Of a stretch of DNA of 64,000 nt, positions 39,801-54,800 are shown in pieces. The notes beneath the pieces are model-generated. The model did not search any database and was not told the origin of the DNA. It saw nothing but the letters and a program-made list of their open reading frames with translations. Position numbers and translations under genes: made by a program. Source of the DNA: Aphelocoma coerulescens (Eukaryota; Chordata; Aves; Passeriformes; Corvidae); assembly GCF_041296385.1 (NCBI RefSeq), contig NC_091017.1, positions 45,765,714 through 45,829,713 of the forward strand. The letters run 5' to 3'. Numbering within the stretch: position 1 is the first letter of the stretch; every line of letters begins with the position of its first letter.

Positions 39801-42800
39801 AAGAAAATGTTGTCTCCTGTGAAATTTGTTTAGAAGAAAAAAATCTTTTCTGACCATTTCTAACACTAAAAATGCCTATTTATGTTAGACCCTGTCTAGT
39901 TCTCAGGCAAAACATGGATCCCCTGTTTACTGACACATTGTCCTCTACGCTTTTTTTGATGACCAGTTATGCTCCACCTTTTACTTATGTTTCATGGAAT
40001 GATTTGTCATTAAAATAACATAAAATGTTTCTGATCTCAAATATCTCATGTGTCAGACTCACAAAAGAGCTTTGTAAAAATGTGCACAGATTATTTGCTG
40101 AAGCTCTGCAACATGACCTTCAGAAGAGTACACTAAAAAAGTAAATCTTACCCATAAACATGTTGTTAAGCTGCTGGATGAAGAAAAGAATGAGTTATTT
40201 CCATCAGAGGGTTTTATAGGTTTGAAATCAGCAGAGCTTTCCTCTATCTTCATCAGCAGTTTGTCCGTTAATTAGCCCTTCAATTCCACTTCAATTAAAT
40301 TAACTCTAATTAATAAATTCATTACAAAGATTGACGCACCTTGCTCAAAGCTAGTGTGCTAAAAGCTGATAAACACCTTCACCCTAATGAAAAATTGATT
40401 AGATTGAAGAGAAATAAACCTTTCTTTCTCGGAGCTGCAGTGACGTTTTGTGACTCTGAAGTTAATCAAACCATCTTGCATTCTTTAATCAAAAATTTAA
40501 TTCAAAGTAGATATAAAATGCTATATAGTTGGTGGGGCGGAAGGGAGGGGGAAATTACAGCTGTCTTTCTGCATAAAGGTTTTGGGTTGTTTCTTACGGG
40601 AAATGTCACAGCTCCTTGACGCTGTGTTTAATGTTCCACAGCACTTTGAGACAGCAGGGAAATAAAACACTGTTGATCGGGAAACTGGAAACCTTTCTTG
40701 CACTGAATGCAAGTTTCTTTTGCTGTTAAAAATAATTTTGATCTTTTATTACTAAACTACTTACTGTTTTTCACACAAAAACAGAAACTAAATATAGCAT
40801 TTCTATGAACCAATACATGGCTACAGCCAGCTGTATGCCGAGGAACTAAACAAGTCCCTCAGGCTGTATTGTATCTCTTTGTTTTTCTGTTTTCTGCTTA
40901 GTAGAAGTAAAGTTTGCTGGAGTCTGACTAAATGAACCAAAACTGTAAATGCAAAATCTGGCAGTGTAAATTATCATCTTGTATTAGCTGAGACTTAATA
41001 TGCGTTGTTTGGCCTCTGACTACCTTTGGCTGTTAACATATTTTTCAATTATTCTATCAGATACAAGATCCTGTTACTATATGTAAATGACAAGTTAAAT
41101 TGCTGTATGTTGTTTTATTTTTTTAACAAAGTATTATTGAAACCAGACTGTTTCAATATTGAAATCAGCTGTCAGTGATACAAATTTACTGAAAGTAAAA
41201 GAGAATGATCTTTTACACTTTACAGATGTGTCAGTGTGTCAGCATAGTGCTAATTTGTCTCACTAAGGCTGATTCTTTATAATGAAAAAATGTGTCAGAA
41301 ATGGCACATTTTAACTTTGAAAGAAAACAGCGAGAAGAGTATGGAAGGGAAACCTTGCTAAAATGAACTTTGTCATATTAGATTTTCACTCACAACAGAC
41401 AATGATCTAGGTATGTGTTACATTTAGTCACTATGAGTACCATCTAAGTTCTGGTAGGTCTAAGTGCCATATAATCTAAGATACAAAAAGTTACTCTAAA
41501 GAAATATGTGAGCCCAAAAAACATGCTTGGAAATTACTGCGAGCTAGTGAAAGAGCTGTGGACACTTAAACATCACTAAAGTCTGCCCACTGACTAAAAG
41601 AGCATTAGCAAAGAGATAAAGCTCGGTGCTTTCTGCTCTTTTGAATCTTACGTGGAAATGTCTTTCACAGTAAATTCCTTTGATTTAACTTTCAAAGATT
41701 TTGCCTTTCTTATTCTTCACGTGTCGAATTAACATGTAGCGCTTCTAATTAAAGCATTCCCTCTCTCTCCCCTGTGCTTCCTGCCTCCTTCTCTGCCCCC
41801 GTCTCGTCTGACATGCAGAGATCTGTTCCGTGGACTGTGGCACGCACGGCGTGTGCATGGGCGGCACGTGTCGCTGCGAGGAAGGCTGGACGGGCGCAGC
41901 CTGCAACCAGCGGGCCTGCCACCCCCGCTGCGCCGAGCACGGCACCTGTAAGGACGGGAAGTGTGAATGTAGCCAGGGATGGAACGGAGAGCACTGTACC
42001 ATTGGTAGGCTGCCTATGCTTTACCCTGTCTTCGCTGCAAAATTCAAACAGCCAGCGCTGCTGGCCACGGCTGAATAAGAAGTGTATTGCTTTGAAGGAT
42101 GTTTCTTCAAACAGAATATTTGCATGTGTCAGTCTGTGGAAAAGAGTTGATGTTTTAAGAAAGGAAATGGTTATATAATGGCTCGTCAGTTCTTCATACC
42201 TAGTTTGCCATGAAAAGAAGGTAGAAGAATTTCTTTTTCAATCTTTGCCTTTTAACTGCCTTTCACTGAGGAGGAGGTTACTTTTGGTTTGAACTGTAAA
42301 TATACTATTTGATTTGTGCTTTTCTATTTTTATGTGATAGCTTTATGTCTTTTGCAAATGAAGCTTCCTATTGTTTTTCTTTCTTTTTTTCTCTTTTAAG
42401 GAGAAGAAGCTCTAATAAGTGACTTGCCTACATAAAAATGTCACTTCCACCATGTAATAAATGTGATCTAACTGCCCAAAATTATCTTCTTGTCAACATA
42501 ATGTTCTATTGTAGAATGCTGTCAAATTTCTTACGTGTTAATAATGTAACAGTAGTTTAATACAGCTGATTGAGAAGAAGCCATCCTTATTACAGCTTCT
42601 GTAACCAAGCTAGTTCTAGTGTCTGAAAAACTTTGGAAGTTACTATACCTTTCTCAGTGGAGCTTTTCTTACCCAGTCCATATGTCCCATATACAGCAGG
42701 ATATCCTTCTCCACTGCACAGGCTTTGACAGTGAGCTGGCATGAGAAATTATGCATGTAAATGGGAGGGCTAAGAAAAAGTGGAGCTGTAGTGCTAAGAA

Positions 42801-45800
42801 ATTCCCTTCCACGCTAATTTCCCTTTGCGCAAGGTGCTGCATGTCTGTAACAGTGGAGTCCTATCCAAACAATTTTTATCTCAGCATAACCACACAGAGA
42901 AACTTCTGCATGACAACAGGTAGGAAGCACAGGCAAAGGAACTGGCAATGGTCTGCGTGTAAGAGATGACTAGTTTGTACTTTGGTGAGTGGAGAGCATT
43001 GCATGAAGCTCTTTAAAGGCTGTGAAAGGAGTCACAGCGTGACTGAAGTATTTATGGGGCACATCTCCCAAGTACAAGAAGCATCATGGCTAAGCACTTT
43101 GAGGTGGATTGAATTAGCAACGAAAGAGGTACCCACAGGTCAGACAAAGGCAAGCATAACACTGAGTGCTGAGGAAATCATGGATAATCAGAAAAATCAA
43201 AAAAAAGTCCAATGAGTAAAAAAACCCCACATAGTTCTATGTTTGGATAGATGGAGGAGAGATGGTTAAAAGAGGTGATGTAGCTGAAGCAACAATATAG
43301 GACAGTAAGTCTAACTGCAGTGGAGCTGATGGATGTGAATGTAGCATGATTTGCTTTTGCCACAAGCTAAAAAGAGGCTGGAGAATTTTAACTTTCATGG
43401 AAGTTTTGGAAGGGCTCTAACTCTGAATGTGTTAGCACAGCTAAGCCATAACTGAGACATGAGTATCTAGAAAACAGAAAACCCAGGCTGTGTTCCCAGG
43501 TAGTTTACAGCCCTGACTGGGGGACAGGTGGTGGTGCTGTACTTGGTGGTTGCAAGAAGCAGTGCTAAGAGCTTTGAGGGCAGGGAAAATGAGAGCCTGT
43601 TGCAGCTGTATTAATTAATACCCACATTATTGCACCAGGAAGATGAGGCATGGTTTTCTTTTTTAGAAGGGAGTCAGGTGTGAAAGTAGTAAGATTGACT
43701 CAAGAATTATTTTTTATAGCAATCACAATTGATTTTTTAAATTTGGTTGGTTGGTTGTTTTTGGGTTTTTGTTATTTACTAATGAAATTGTTCAAACATA
43801 CAAGGGAAAGGTAATCAAGGTGCATCTACAGAATCCTAGGGAGAATCAATAGGGTTAACGTTTTTGAGGAGCTTCCAGAAAACATGCTGACAAAGAGAGT
43901 AGAGGGGTGGGGAGGGAACTGCTTTCTGAACAATAAAAGAAAGTAAATATTTAGAAGTAGGATAAAGCCTTTCCCTTGACTGCTTTAACTTGACAATGAG
44001 CAATTACTCAGCAGATCACTCTGCTGTTGGTCTCACTGACCTTGGCAGCATTTCAAGGGTTGTAGTTATATACGGATGAACTGCTCTTGAACAATTTTTC
44101 CAACATATTAAGCACAAACAAGTTTTTCCTTAGCACTGGGCAGGCAGGTCTGTCTTCCCACCTGTTTATTCTTTAAATGGGTGTTTACTTTGTGGCTGCT
44201 GCTGTAAAGATAGTTTGATTTGTTTATATTGCCCTTACAGCCTCCAAGGCAAGTAACGAGGCACAGGCTTTAGGCTGCTGTTAAATTTCGTTTTTTAGAG
44301 CTGTTTTCTTCAGGAGCCCCATGTTACAGAGAAGCCAGGTCGTTTTACTGCTCATTTTCAACAGTATTTCAATTTAGTGGGGGGAAAATTGCTGCCTCCT
44401 TAGTTTGGCAGATGAAGAGTCAATTTCTTTTCTCTCATCTACCCTACAGTACGTAGTAGCTCTTTCTGAGCAATAAATTTCAAAACACAAGGGACTTCAG
44501 AATATTTTTCTATGCAAACCAGTTTTTTATTGTCACCCTCCATTTGTAACCCAGGCATTTTATGCTACTTACAACTCTCTACTTAGTAGCAGAATATTTG
44601 CATAATTCGCGTTATGTGTATGAACGACTCCTACTCACTCTCCCTTTATATGTCTGAAAATAAACAATTGCACCCTTCTTATTTCTAAAAGTCCTTAACC
44701 ATTTAGCTGCGGTACTGTGAAGTATTTTAGAAATGCAGATGTGTTTCTTTGTTGCAGCTATTAGCTGGAAGCTATATGAAGTGCAACAGCCAAAATTAAC
44801 ATCTTCTTTGGGAAAGGAATGTTCCAAAGAAATTGTAAACCTTAAGGGCAATTCATTTTACTCACTTTTTGGGAAAGGAATAGCCTTCAGACCTCTGGCT
44901 GGATGTACAAAATGGGGCAGATGTGTCTGCACTACTCACAGAGGCCATAACTGGAATATATACTGAATCATCTGAATCCATAGCTCATTTGATCAAAGTT
45001 TTTGGTATTTTTGTGAAACATGAATGCCATTCAAAATGGTAAAAAATGTTTTGCACCTCAGCTAACAATTTTTATATATTTTTAAATGCTAACTATCTAT
45101 CCAGTCTCATTTTCAGTTAGCCCACTGTTTGTATTGTAAGTTGACATGTGTTAAAACATAGAATGAAGGAAAAAACCAAACCTGTCCCCTTAATTAAAGC
45201 AAGGTAGTCCTTAGTTTTATTTCTCTCTAATATCATTTAAATTCTAGATTGCTTCTTGAGTTATGCTGATTTTTACATATACTTCAAAATATTTGAATGG
45301 AATTTAGTCAGAGGAAATTCTAATTATTCTAAACTGCCAGATACCTATTTCATTGTCCGTGGTTTTTTTACTTCAATACTTCAGGTTGTTGGGAAGAAAA
45401 ATTGTAGGGGATTGCAAAGGTTTGCTTTCTTTTGTTCAGAAAAAATTTAGACATCTGCTTATCTGGGTTAAACATCGGGGTTTCCCTAAGGCTGAAGATG
45501 ACAAGCCTGGATTGGAGAAATTATATATATATATGTTTTATATACTTTGATATTTGATAGAGAAGAGAGTAGACTAAATAAAGTGGGATGGAGGGAAAGT
45601 CTGTTTTTTTGAAGCAATGTGTATAGTAAGGTGGACAGGATTGTTTTGACTAATGCAGGAAACCTGATGTGTATTGCTGATATCCACTGTTCCGTTATGG
45701 GTCTTTGGCACAGGGTAGTGCCACTTCAATAGCACTCCTGATGTCAGCCACACTTGTGAGCCATTGCCTTTGCTGTGAATGCATACTTCCACATATTTGT

Positions 45801-48800
45801 ATCAAAGATGTTCAGCAGATAAGTACGTGCTCAGCATTTTGATGAATGAACCTAAGGAATTAGCAAAACTCAAAACTTGGTGCTAGTGTTCAGGATCTTA
45901 GAGGTTTGAACTAAACATAGGCAGTGTATGTTTCAAATACTGAACAACTTAAGGCACCTAAGTTGCTTACTATCTCTTCCCTCTGGTGAACTGTAGTCGT
46001 AAAATCATAGGATCATAGAATAGTTTGGGTTGGAAGGGACCTTTAGAGGTCAACCCCCACTGCAGTAAGCAGCAACATCTTCAGCTAGATTTGGTTGCTC
46101 AGAGCCTCATCCAGCCTGGCCTTGAATATTTCCAGGGCATTCACCACCTCTCTGGGCAACTTGTTCCGGTGTTTCACTACCCGCACTGAACAAAACTTCT
46201 TCCTTAAGTCTTGAATCTACCCTCTTTTAGTTTATTACCCCTTGTTCTGTCACAACAGGCTCTGCTAAAATGTTTTAATGTAATGTTTTACAATTTCCTG
46301 TAACCCCATGAGAACAGGTTAAATCAACAGTTCACTGCAGAGCTGTGGAAAATCACCTGTCAATTGTTTATTTGGTCTGGAAGTGACATTCATGGGTCTG
46401 AGGTGAACATCCATTATTATTTTTTTAAGCTCAACCTGCATCTCAATGGGATACAAGACCACAGATGCACAGCTGGTGCCCAGGTGATAGCCTGGATGAA
46501 AATTTGCTCTGTAATTAAGTTTTCATAACACAGTTGTGCTAAAGTATGGGGTTTTTTTTCCTTTCTGTCCTGGCTTGCAATGAGTTCAGTGACCCTCTCC
46601 TGTCTGAGTAGTTGTTTTGTGAGATTGGAACAGATATTATTTCAGAAAGTCTTATCATTTTTTGTGATATTACTGTCAGGTACCATGAGTATATTAGGTA
46701 ACTGTCATAGGAAGCCCATAAATATGAATACTTTTCCAGCTGCTTTTCCATTAAACTCTGTTAGCTGAATGAAATTAGTAAATAATTATGTTGGTGGGGA
46801 ACCTGCTGTATCGATGTGCTGTGTAGCAACTCACTTTTACAATGCAGCTTAATTTTTTCTATAGACTAAATTTGTTTTAGCATAATCTAAATTGCAAATT
46901 TGCCAATTTGCATTAAAACTATGCCTTCTTGTTCAGAATTGTCAACACCTCTTTCTTAAAAGTCTTTAACATTAAGCATGGGTGGGTAAGACCATCTGTT
47001 TATAAAGCTTGCCTGCAGCTCCATTACTTAACACAAGACAGGTTACAGCTGTTTAATTGTTATCATGTTGAACGATTATCTTTCAATCCAGAATTAATAT
47101 TTGTAGATGTATGCATGGAAAGCACATCATTAAACATAAATGAGCTAAATGTGGATTAATGTGATTAAGCATTCACATTAATCCCTCAGGAGGGCTAAAG
47201 TTAGCATCATGGTACTTCCATGCTACTTTTGAGTGCTGCATGAGGCTGCTTTACCTGGTATGCAGAACTGAAAATCAAAGCCAGTGGCAGTTTACTGGGA
47301 AGTGTGCAGTTTATGTTTATATTCCAGTGAAGACCAGAATCTGATTTATTTTCTAAGAATTTCCCCTAAAATTTAGTTGGGAAAAAAAATAACAAGGAAC
47401 AGCAAATTATTTATTTTAACCTTTTTCTTTGCATGAAAAGACAGTAGCATGACATTCAAATCAATCAAACCAAAAAAATAAATTTTCCTCAGCAAGAGAT
47501 TTCTAGTTTCATCTATTTTAACCAGAAAAACAGGAATGTCATCTCGTTTAGATATTTAGAATGATGAAGAAAATGAGTCTAGAGCACTTTCCCATAAGTG
47601 GGTTTCCATTAGCACAGGCTATTCTGGTGACTGATTAAAATGGTTTTCTGGCTAGGGACAAACACAGAGGCATCAGTGTGCTGGTTTTCCATGTGACCAC
47701 AGTCAGTTCAGCATAAGCACAGAAGTACAGCAAGTGTGGAGGGATGCTAAGACAGAATCTCCTCCAATAAGTTCTATGGCCTGCACCTGTTCCCTTCAGC
47801 ACGTGTTCAGCTTAGGGCTCCTTCTATTACAGATTTCAAACATGACTGCAGGGAAATGACACCTTATCTCTCTATAAGATCAGAGAGCAAGTAAAGACAA
47901 ATGTGTTCCTTCAGTTAATTAAACGAAGTGCTGATAGAAAACTTGATATGGCTATATATCATTCCACTGTACATTTTTGACACATGGGCTAGACAGAGTA
48001 AGTCATGGACTAGTTTGATCTGTCTTCTCTACATTTGCATGTTAGTGGGAGAGCAGCACAGATAACCAGTATTATGATGCCCACGTCATTTCAGTGCTGA
48101 TGCTAATTGCCAAGCATGGCTTACTTTTCTCAGAAGTTTAAATTACTGACAATATTCACATTTCAGAGTGGTTTAATGTGTCACATATTTAATGTACCTT
48201 AGTACATGCACAGGAATTTTCCATAAATTTTAAGGGTTTTTTTTTAATTTAGAATTTAGATTATTTTGAAATTTTTGTCCCTCAAATTGTAATAATTACT
48301 CCTGTATGAATATATTTTGTAATTATCAAAATTCCTGAATTTATGTTTTTCTTTAGTTATGGGTTCATGGAATCATACCTGAATGCAAGTTTCATCTTAA
48401 AAATAAGATTGTATCTGAATGAAGGTATGACCTTTGACATTCAAATAGTTTTTATCAGATAAAATCAAATATTCAAAAATAATTATATCCAATATCAATT
48501 AGTTTACCACAATATTGTGAGTGAAACCCTAGTTTCAAAACACCGGACTGCTTTGCAGTTGGGATTTCACAATAATATTTATACCTATACCCTCAATACA
48601 AGAAGCTGACAAAGAAGAGGTGATGACATTTTGGCACCCAGAAGACTGATAACCACAGTTTACCAAGATTTCATGAAATTTAGAACAAATTTGGCTTTTA
48701 TCTTTCCTGTGCCTAAAGGACACGTTATTAGTTTGCCAGGCCAAGCTTTGAATATGCAAAATATCTGTACATTTGGTAACCATAAAAATACTCAATTACC

Positions 48801-51800
48801 AGGTGAATTTAAGATAAAGCATGCATTTTTGGAACTGTGAAAAAAAGGGAGTTATTGGTCAGGCCTTAACACATTTCAAGACCAAGTATCTCAAATACAA
48901 ATTAACTGGTAGCATACTTTAAATTGCTAATTGGTTAATTTGCATTTAAATGAGGACCACATGTGAAGTTCAAGTTAGGCACATTTTCAGAAAGCAGCAG
49001 AATCCTCTGAGATGTGAAGAATTTTAAAGTGTGTTGCAAAGCTTATTTGAGCTGAAGTGGCCAGAGAGTAAGTGCTTTTGTACGTCGTATACTTGCATGC
49101 TGGTCAGACCACATTCCATAAATACTGTCAGTCAGGGAGAAAGATGGAAACCATAATGCTTCGCATCCTGATCCATGCCCTGATGTGTTTTCAAGTCAAA
49201 TTTATCTTTCAGTTCTTAATGTGTCAGGTTTTTACCTGTATCTGAGGCAGGTCTTCACAAGTTTGTTGCTTCAAATGGGCATTTGAACATCTTCAGCCTC
49301 TACCTGTGAGATAGTTTTAACTCCTTAATGGCATATACCCTTCCTTCAAAATCCTCTTCCAGTTAAATAGATGTTAAGTGGGGAACAACACTGCTCGTGA
49401 TCTTACCAGCAGTCCCAAATTTCCTATGTCTGTTACATCCTTAATAGTAACTGAACCTTTTATTCTAATATATATGTGGCTTTCCAGTAATAATGATTAG
49501 AAATCTTACTTTACAGTAAAAGTGGGATGGTCTCCAGAACAAAAAAAATCTAAAGGATAATGGGCTTATGTGCCTTTGTATATAAATCCCATAAATGATT
49601 GCTGCAAAGAACGGTTGCAATTTTGGCAAGGGATAAATTGCAGTGAAGTCAGGTCTCTCTGCAGATATTTAAAATGCAGAAATTACTAGGAAGGTATGAG
49701 TTCAGGGTGATGACTGTGTTTTGGCCTGTGTAAGGAGGAAAAGAAATAAAATTGTGTGAAACTATAATTCCATCCATGTGCTCTCCTTTACAAGAAGGGC
49801 AAAATGGGAATTTAGGAGTAAAAAAGTATCAAAAGGGAAGAGCGTTTGTAATCCTCCTCTATTGGCAGCAATGCTCTGAACATATGGTATGTCTAAGACA
49901 AGGTTCTTATAAACTCAGAGAATGGATGACGACCATGAGCTGCTTACAGTGGAAGAACGTGTGCTTTCAGTACTGTTCAGTGATGAATAGAAAGAATTGC
50001 ATTTGCAAATGATACCAAAGCCTGCTGCCCCCAAGCACTTTGGAAGATAGGACAAGAATTTAAAATTACTTTGACAAATAGCACATTCTATGCAGAAAAA
50101 TAGGGATACAATTCAACAAATGCTGGATTCCGTGCTTAAGAATAATCGGCTGCAGAAATCCAAGATAGGAGGCAGTTTGCCAGGCAGAAAAAACTGTAGG
50201 AGATGCTGAATTTGACACGAGTGAACCTTTCTGAAGACAGGCTAAAGAGTAGCTTTAAAATTTTATGAATTTTGGACTTCTGTAAGTTTTTTGGTAGCTC
50301 CTCAGAATTTGCATATGGATGCATGCTTTTCTTAGTCATTCTTTGGGCGGGAAAGCAGTTGCCTAAAGGAATCAATATGCTATTCCCTAAGTCTGCTGCG
50401 GGTAGGATAAGAAATGCTGGATTTAAATATTACAAGGGTTATTTGGGGTTTTATGTTCAAAAGGTGGTTTAATTGTTGAAACAGTTAAGCTGTGACTGGA
50501 TGGAAATGAGAGGAAATAAGGATGATCTTCTAGCCACATCAGGAGGAGTAAACCACTGTGGACTGAGTCTTGAATAGATTAGAGAAGTCAGACTAGAACT
50601 GTCAACTCTGAGTTTTGTACCAGTTCCCCCAAAACAAGCACCAAAACTTGTTTACAAACTGCATTCTCCCTAAAGCTTGCAATAAGTTTTCTCTTCTGCT
50701 GGCAAGTGCCTGTGAAACCACTGATAAAGTATATGCCTCATCCCCTGCTACTGCTTGGCTGCACAGGGAGTAAAAAGTAATGTTCGTAAAAAGAGCCTGG
50801 TGCACAGGGTTAAGGATCTGGTTAAGGATGATTTTGAAGAACTGGATTCCACCCTTGATTCTACCATGTATTTTCTGTTAGTTGTTCACAAATGCAGACT
50901 TTAAAGAAGTGCTCTCTGACTGTTCTTAACTTTCTGGGAACAAGACTTGCACATTTGTGAGTTGCTAAAATGTTGGTTCGTGTATGAAATACTATATAAT
51001 TCTAAGTATTCTAGAAAATCACGTCATAGATGCTTGTAGCCAAGTGAATGGAGACTTCTCACTCTGATCTTTCTTTGCTTTAGTTACTGGTAAAATGAGG
51101 TAAGAATGTATTCTCTTCATACCAGTGGTATGAAGATACTGTGCTAAATAATTGTGACTTAGGGAGGAAGGTGATAGGAAAGTTTGCAAGAGAGCTGTTG
51201 CTTCTTTGTTTAGGTTAGCATAGTGTACCTGCTACTAGGGCATCAGCTGTTTGTTGTTTGTGAGAGAATGCGTGCTGAATGAGGACCGTGAACTCTGCAG
51301 ATTCACAAAGGAAGAAAACTTCATAGGTAGCCATAAACCCATCACTGCCTAAATTTTGGATGCTTGACATGGCCACTGTCATGGTATTCTTCTAATGTGT
51401 TAAGGGGTTTTTTGTCATGTGGATTGTAAACAAAATTTTATACAAATACTAAAAATTAATGCAAAAAAGTGAAGATATTAAAACTTTCTACCTCTAAACA
51501 AACAGATAAGTATGTGGGAAGCTTAAGGGAGACAGTATGGTAACAACATAGCATAGTTTGCTTCTGGTCAGCTTTTATTCCAAGAAAAACATGCCATCTC
51601 CCTGTATGACACTTGGTGCAAGGTTATGTGAGAATGCAAACATGACTGATGCAAGTTATGTCATTCACATGTTCCTGTAGAAGATGGGTATCTGAGAGCA
51701 TGAAGTTTGTGTGAGCAGTAGAGGTACTTAGGCAGTCATTCACCAGGAAATGGGAACTGCGATAAGGAGTTGGGGGAGACAAGGAGAGGAAGCAAAGCAG

Positions 51801-54800
51801 AGCTTGCTCCGAGAGGAGTAGAACAGTGTTCTTCATTGCTGCTGCTACTGAAGGAATCTTCATCATCTCACTTTTCTTCCCTCCTTTGGTTCTTTTCTTC
51901 CCCTATTTTGGTTCTCTTTTCTCTTTCTAATTTCTCCTGTTTTCTTTTAGAAGGAGAGGCTGTAATCCAGGAAGGAAGGGAGAAAGCTGATTGTGTTGGT
52001 GGAGAGGAGGGTTTCAAGGTGTCAAAAGTAAAAAACCCTTTAAAAAACCCTAGTTTTTTGTTTAGGCTGACCTAGATCAATATGGCTTTGGTCACATTCA
52101 TTTGTGGCTTTGCTTCATGTCTGGTGGTGCTATGAGGTTAAATCTGCTCTTGCAGCAAAGTAATTCATGACTCTTGTGGAGCTGTTGAGTTGACACTGTA
52201 ACAGGACAATATATACATTACAAAACCATGGGGCATGTTACACTCTAGTGTACAGATTACAAAGATTATGATGGGTGAAGATGTCTGATGGAGGATAATG
52301 ATTTAAACTAATAGAGATATAAATTCGCTATACAGCATTTAGAAGCATGTCACCATTGTAATCCCATATGACAGAATAATCAGAATAAAGCAGTGTTACA
52401 AGTACCAATTAGGGAACATTAAATCAATGGGTATGTGACTCATGCCGATTTAAATGAGAGCTGATTGGAATAAATGGATTTAATGTGTACTTTTATTCTT
52501 AGGGTATTCTGTCATACCTGGAGGAAGTAGGAAAGACACTGATTTACATCTCTGATAGGAAACTAATGGGAGGCATTAAATAAAAAAAAAAAAAGGTCAG
52601 GGTTCCAAGTGGTTAAGAACTATGCTGTGTTAAATGTGAATTTGCCTGACTGTTACCTGTTCTTTGTAAAATCAGTTATCTGCCACATATTTATATAAAT
52701 ACCCACACAGATTGATCATTTGTATTTTATGTTGTATGAATTTTGAGTGCCACTTAGAGCTCCTTGGACTTCTGAGTAGCCTAGAAAATGTACAAATCTT
52801 ATATCTTCAGTTTTGTTTTTCTTTTTTTCATTTGGACTTATATGACGTCCCTCTACTCCTGGAAATAATAGCAAGATTTTAAATGGCACAGTGTTAAACT
52901 CTGCACAAAAACCCTTGTACGTGTATTGCCTGGTCTGTAATTAGACTTTTTAAGGGCATAAAATAACATATATGTGCCAGATGTGTCAATATCTTGCCAA
53001 GGAGCACCTGCCGAGATGCTCCATCCTACTGAAGTGCTCCAAATCCCACCTGGAATTCTCTATACAGAGGGGAAAAGGGTTTGTGTTTTGCATTTCCACA
53101 CAGGTTCATTCCTCTTTCAGTTCCAGTGCCATGAAGATAAGGAAGACAGCATGGCTAGTTAAACTTCACTGCAAAGTTATACAGTTTTTGGTCATTCATT
53201 TTCTGCTTTATGATTTTTCCACAATGCTGCGTATTAACCACAATAGTTTCTAACATTGTCCTTAATGTCAACTGACCATGAGTAAAAGGATGCTGGAAGG
53301 TAGAACTTGTTTTCTGAGCATTATGGTTTTGTGGTTTGGAACTGACTTCTTATAGGACTGCTGGATACAAAAAAATCTTAAAGAGCATTTTCTTAATCTA
53401 TCTTGTATTTCAGGGTGGTTGTTTTGGTTGTTGTTGTTTTGTTGTTGGTTGGTTTGGGATTTTTTTTAATGAAGATTGGATCTGAAAATAAATAGTATCT
53501 GGGGGCCTGGGATTGCAGGGACTGTTTTCAGTTGCCTAGGAGTTTTTTTTAATATTCCCTTACCTATCCTTACACTTGTAGAGGCGTTTAATGTTTTATT
53601 GGTGGACAGATGCATTCCCCAGACAGACCTGATTGCTTTCATTTTATGAAATAAAGCTTGATTTTTCTACCACACAATGCTACACCATGTTTTAAGCTGT
53701 GTAGGGACAAGGGGGAATTACACTGGATGAGTAAGAGAAGAATTTGATCCACGCTGAAATGTAGCTGTATCACTTTTCTTTTTGTTTGTGGTTAATGTGA
53801 AAAGCTACCTAGTTTGTTGCTGCTGCTCTAAATGTTCTGTATTGATGTTTTCATCTTACTTTGTCTTGCATCAACGTTACCATTATAGGGAAAAAATAAA
53901 AGGCTGTGTAGTGGACACCTGACACTTTCTTCAAGAAAAAGGGACTAGAAAGTTTCCCCCTCTTAGTTGTAGCAGTGACACTGCCTCCTAATATGTATCT
54001 TACCACCTCCCTCCTTGGACTCAAGAGCAGCTTTTTTTGGTTCATCCAAACCGGAGGAAAGGCTATAGCTGGAAATGCCTGTTACCCATCCAGTGGGATC
54101 CTAGCAAGTGACAGAGAACTTGCCAGACAGGGGCCATCATCCCTCAGGGATTTAGGAAGGTCACATTTTAAAAGAAAGAGAGCCTGTGAAGGCTGTGTTG
54201 AGAGACCTTGTCCACAGCAAAACCAGGGGATTGTATCCAACATTCCTGGCTCAGCTTGTCCTGTCCCACTGCAGTGGTCTGTAGAATCCCATCTCCTTGG
54301 GCGTGGGTGCCTGGCTTTGGTAGCCTGCGATGGATCTGGTGGCTTTGCTCTATGGCATTAACCCCTTTCACACAACTGCAGTTGATGTCTGTTTCCTGGA
54401 AGGAAGGAGGGAATATGTTACCCATCTGTGCTATGTCTCATGTATTAAAAGTAGGCCCTGCTGCTTGAAATCCATCTTATGCTCTGTATGTCATTCATCC
54501 ATCTGCCTCCTCAAATCTTTTGTGAAATGTTAAGTGTCATAACTTATGAAAAAAAAAAGTCCTGCTATCCTTGTATATACCGTGTTATTTATTTTTATAC
54601 ATCTAAAGCCTAAGTTTAATTTTTACCTGCTTTTCAAAATGAAATGGATCATCACGCTACTCACCCCACTACACCCTCTTTCACCCCATATTTACAATAC
54701 AGCTTATTTTACATACTTGGTTTGTGTGCTCAAAAGAGTAACTGTGACGGAATTGAAGCAGAAGAAAAAAATCCTTCTAAAAATCCTGTTAATCCCCTGA

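Noticed and set aside
41745..42002. Long minus-strand open frames opposite the EGF6-7 exon
   Set aside because: They mirror a GC-rich coding exon in another frame; they have no recognisable domain and no splice or promoter support.
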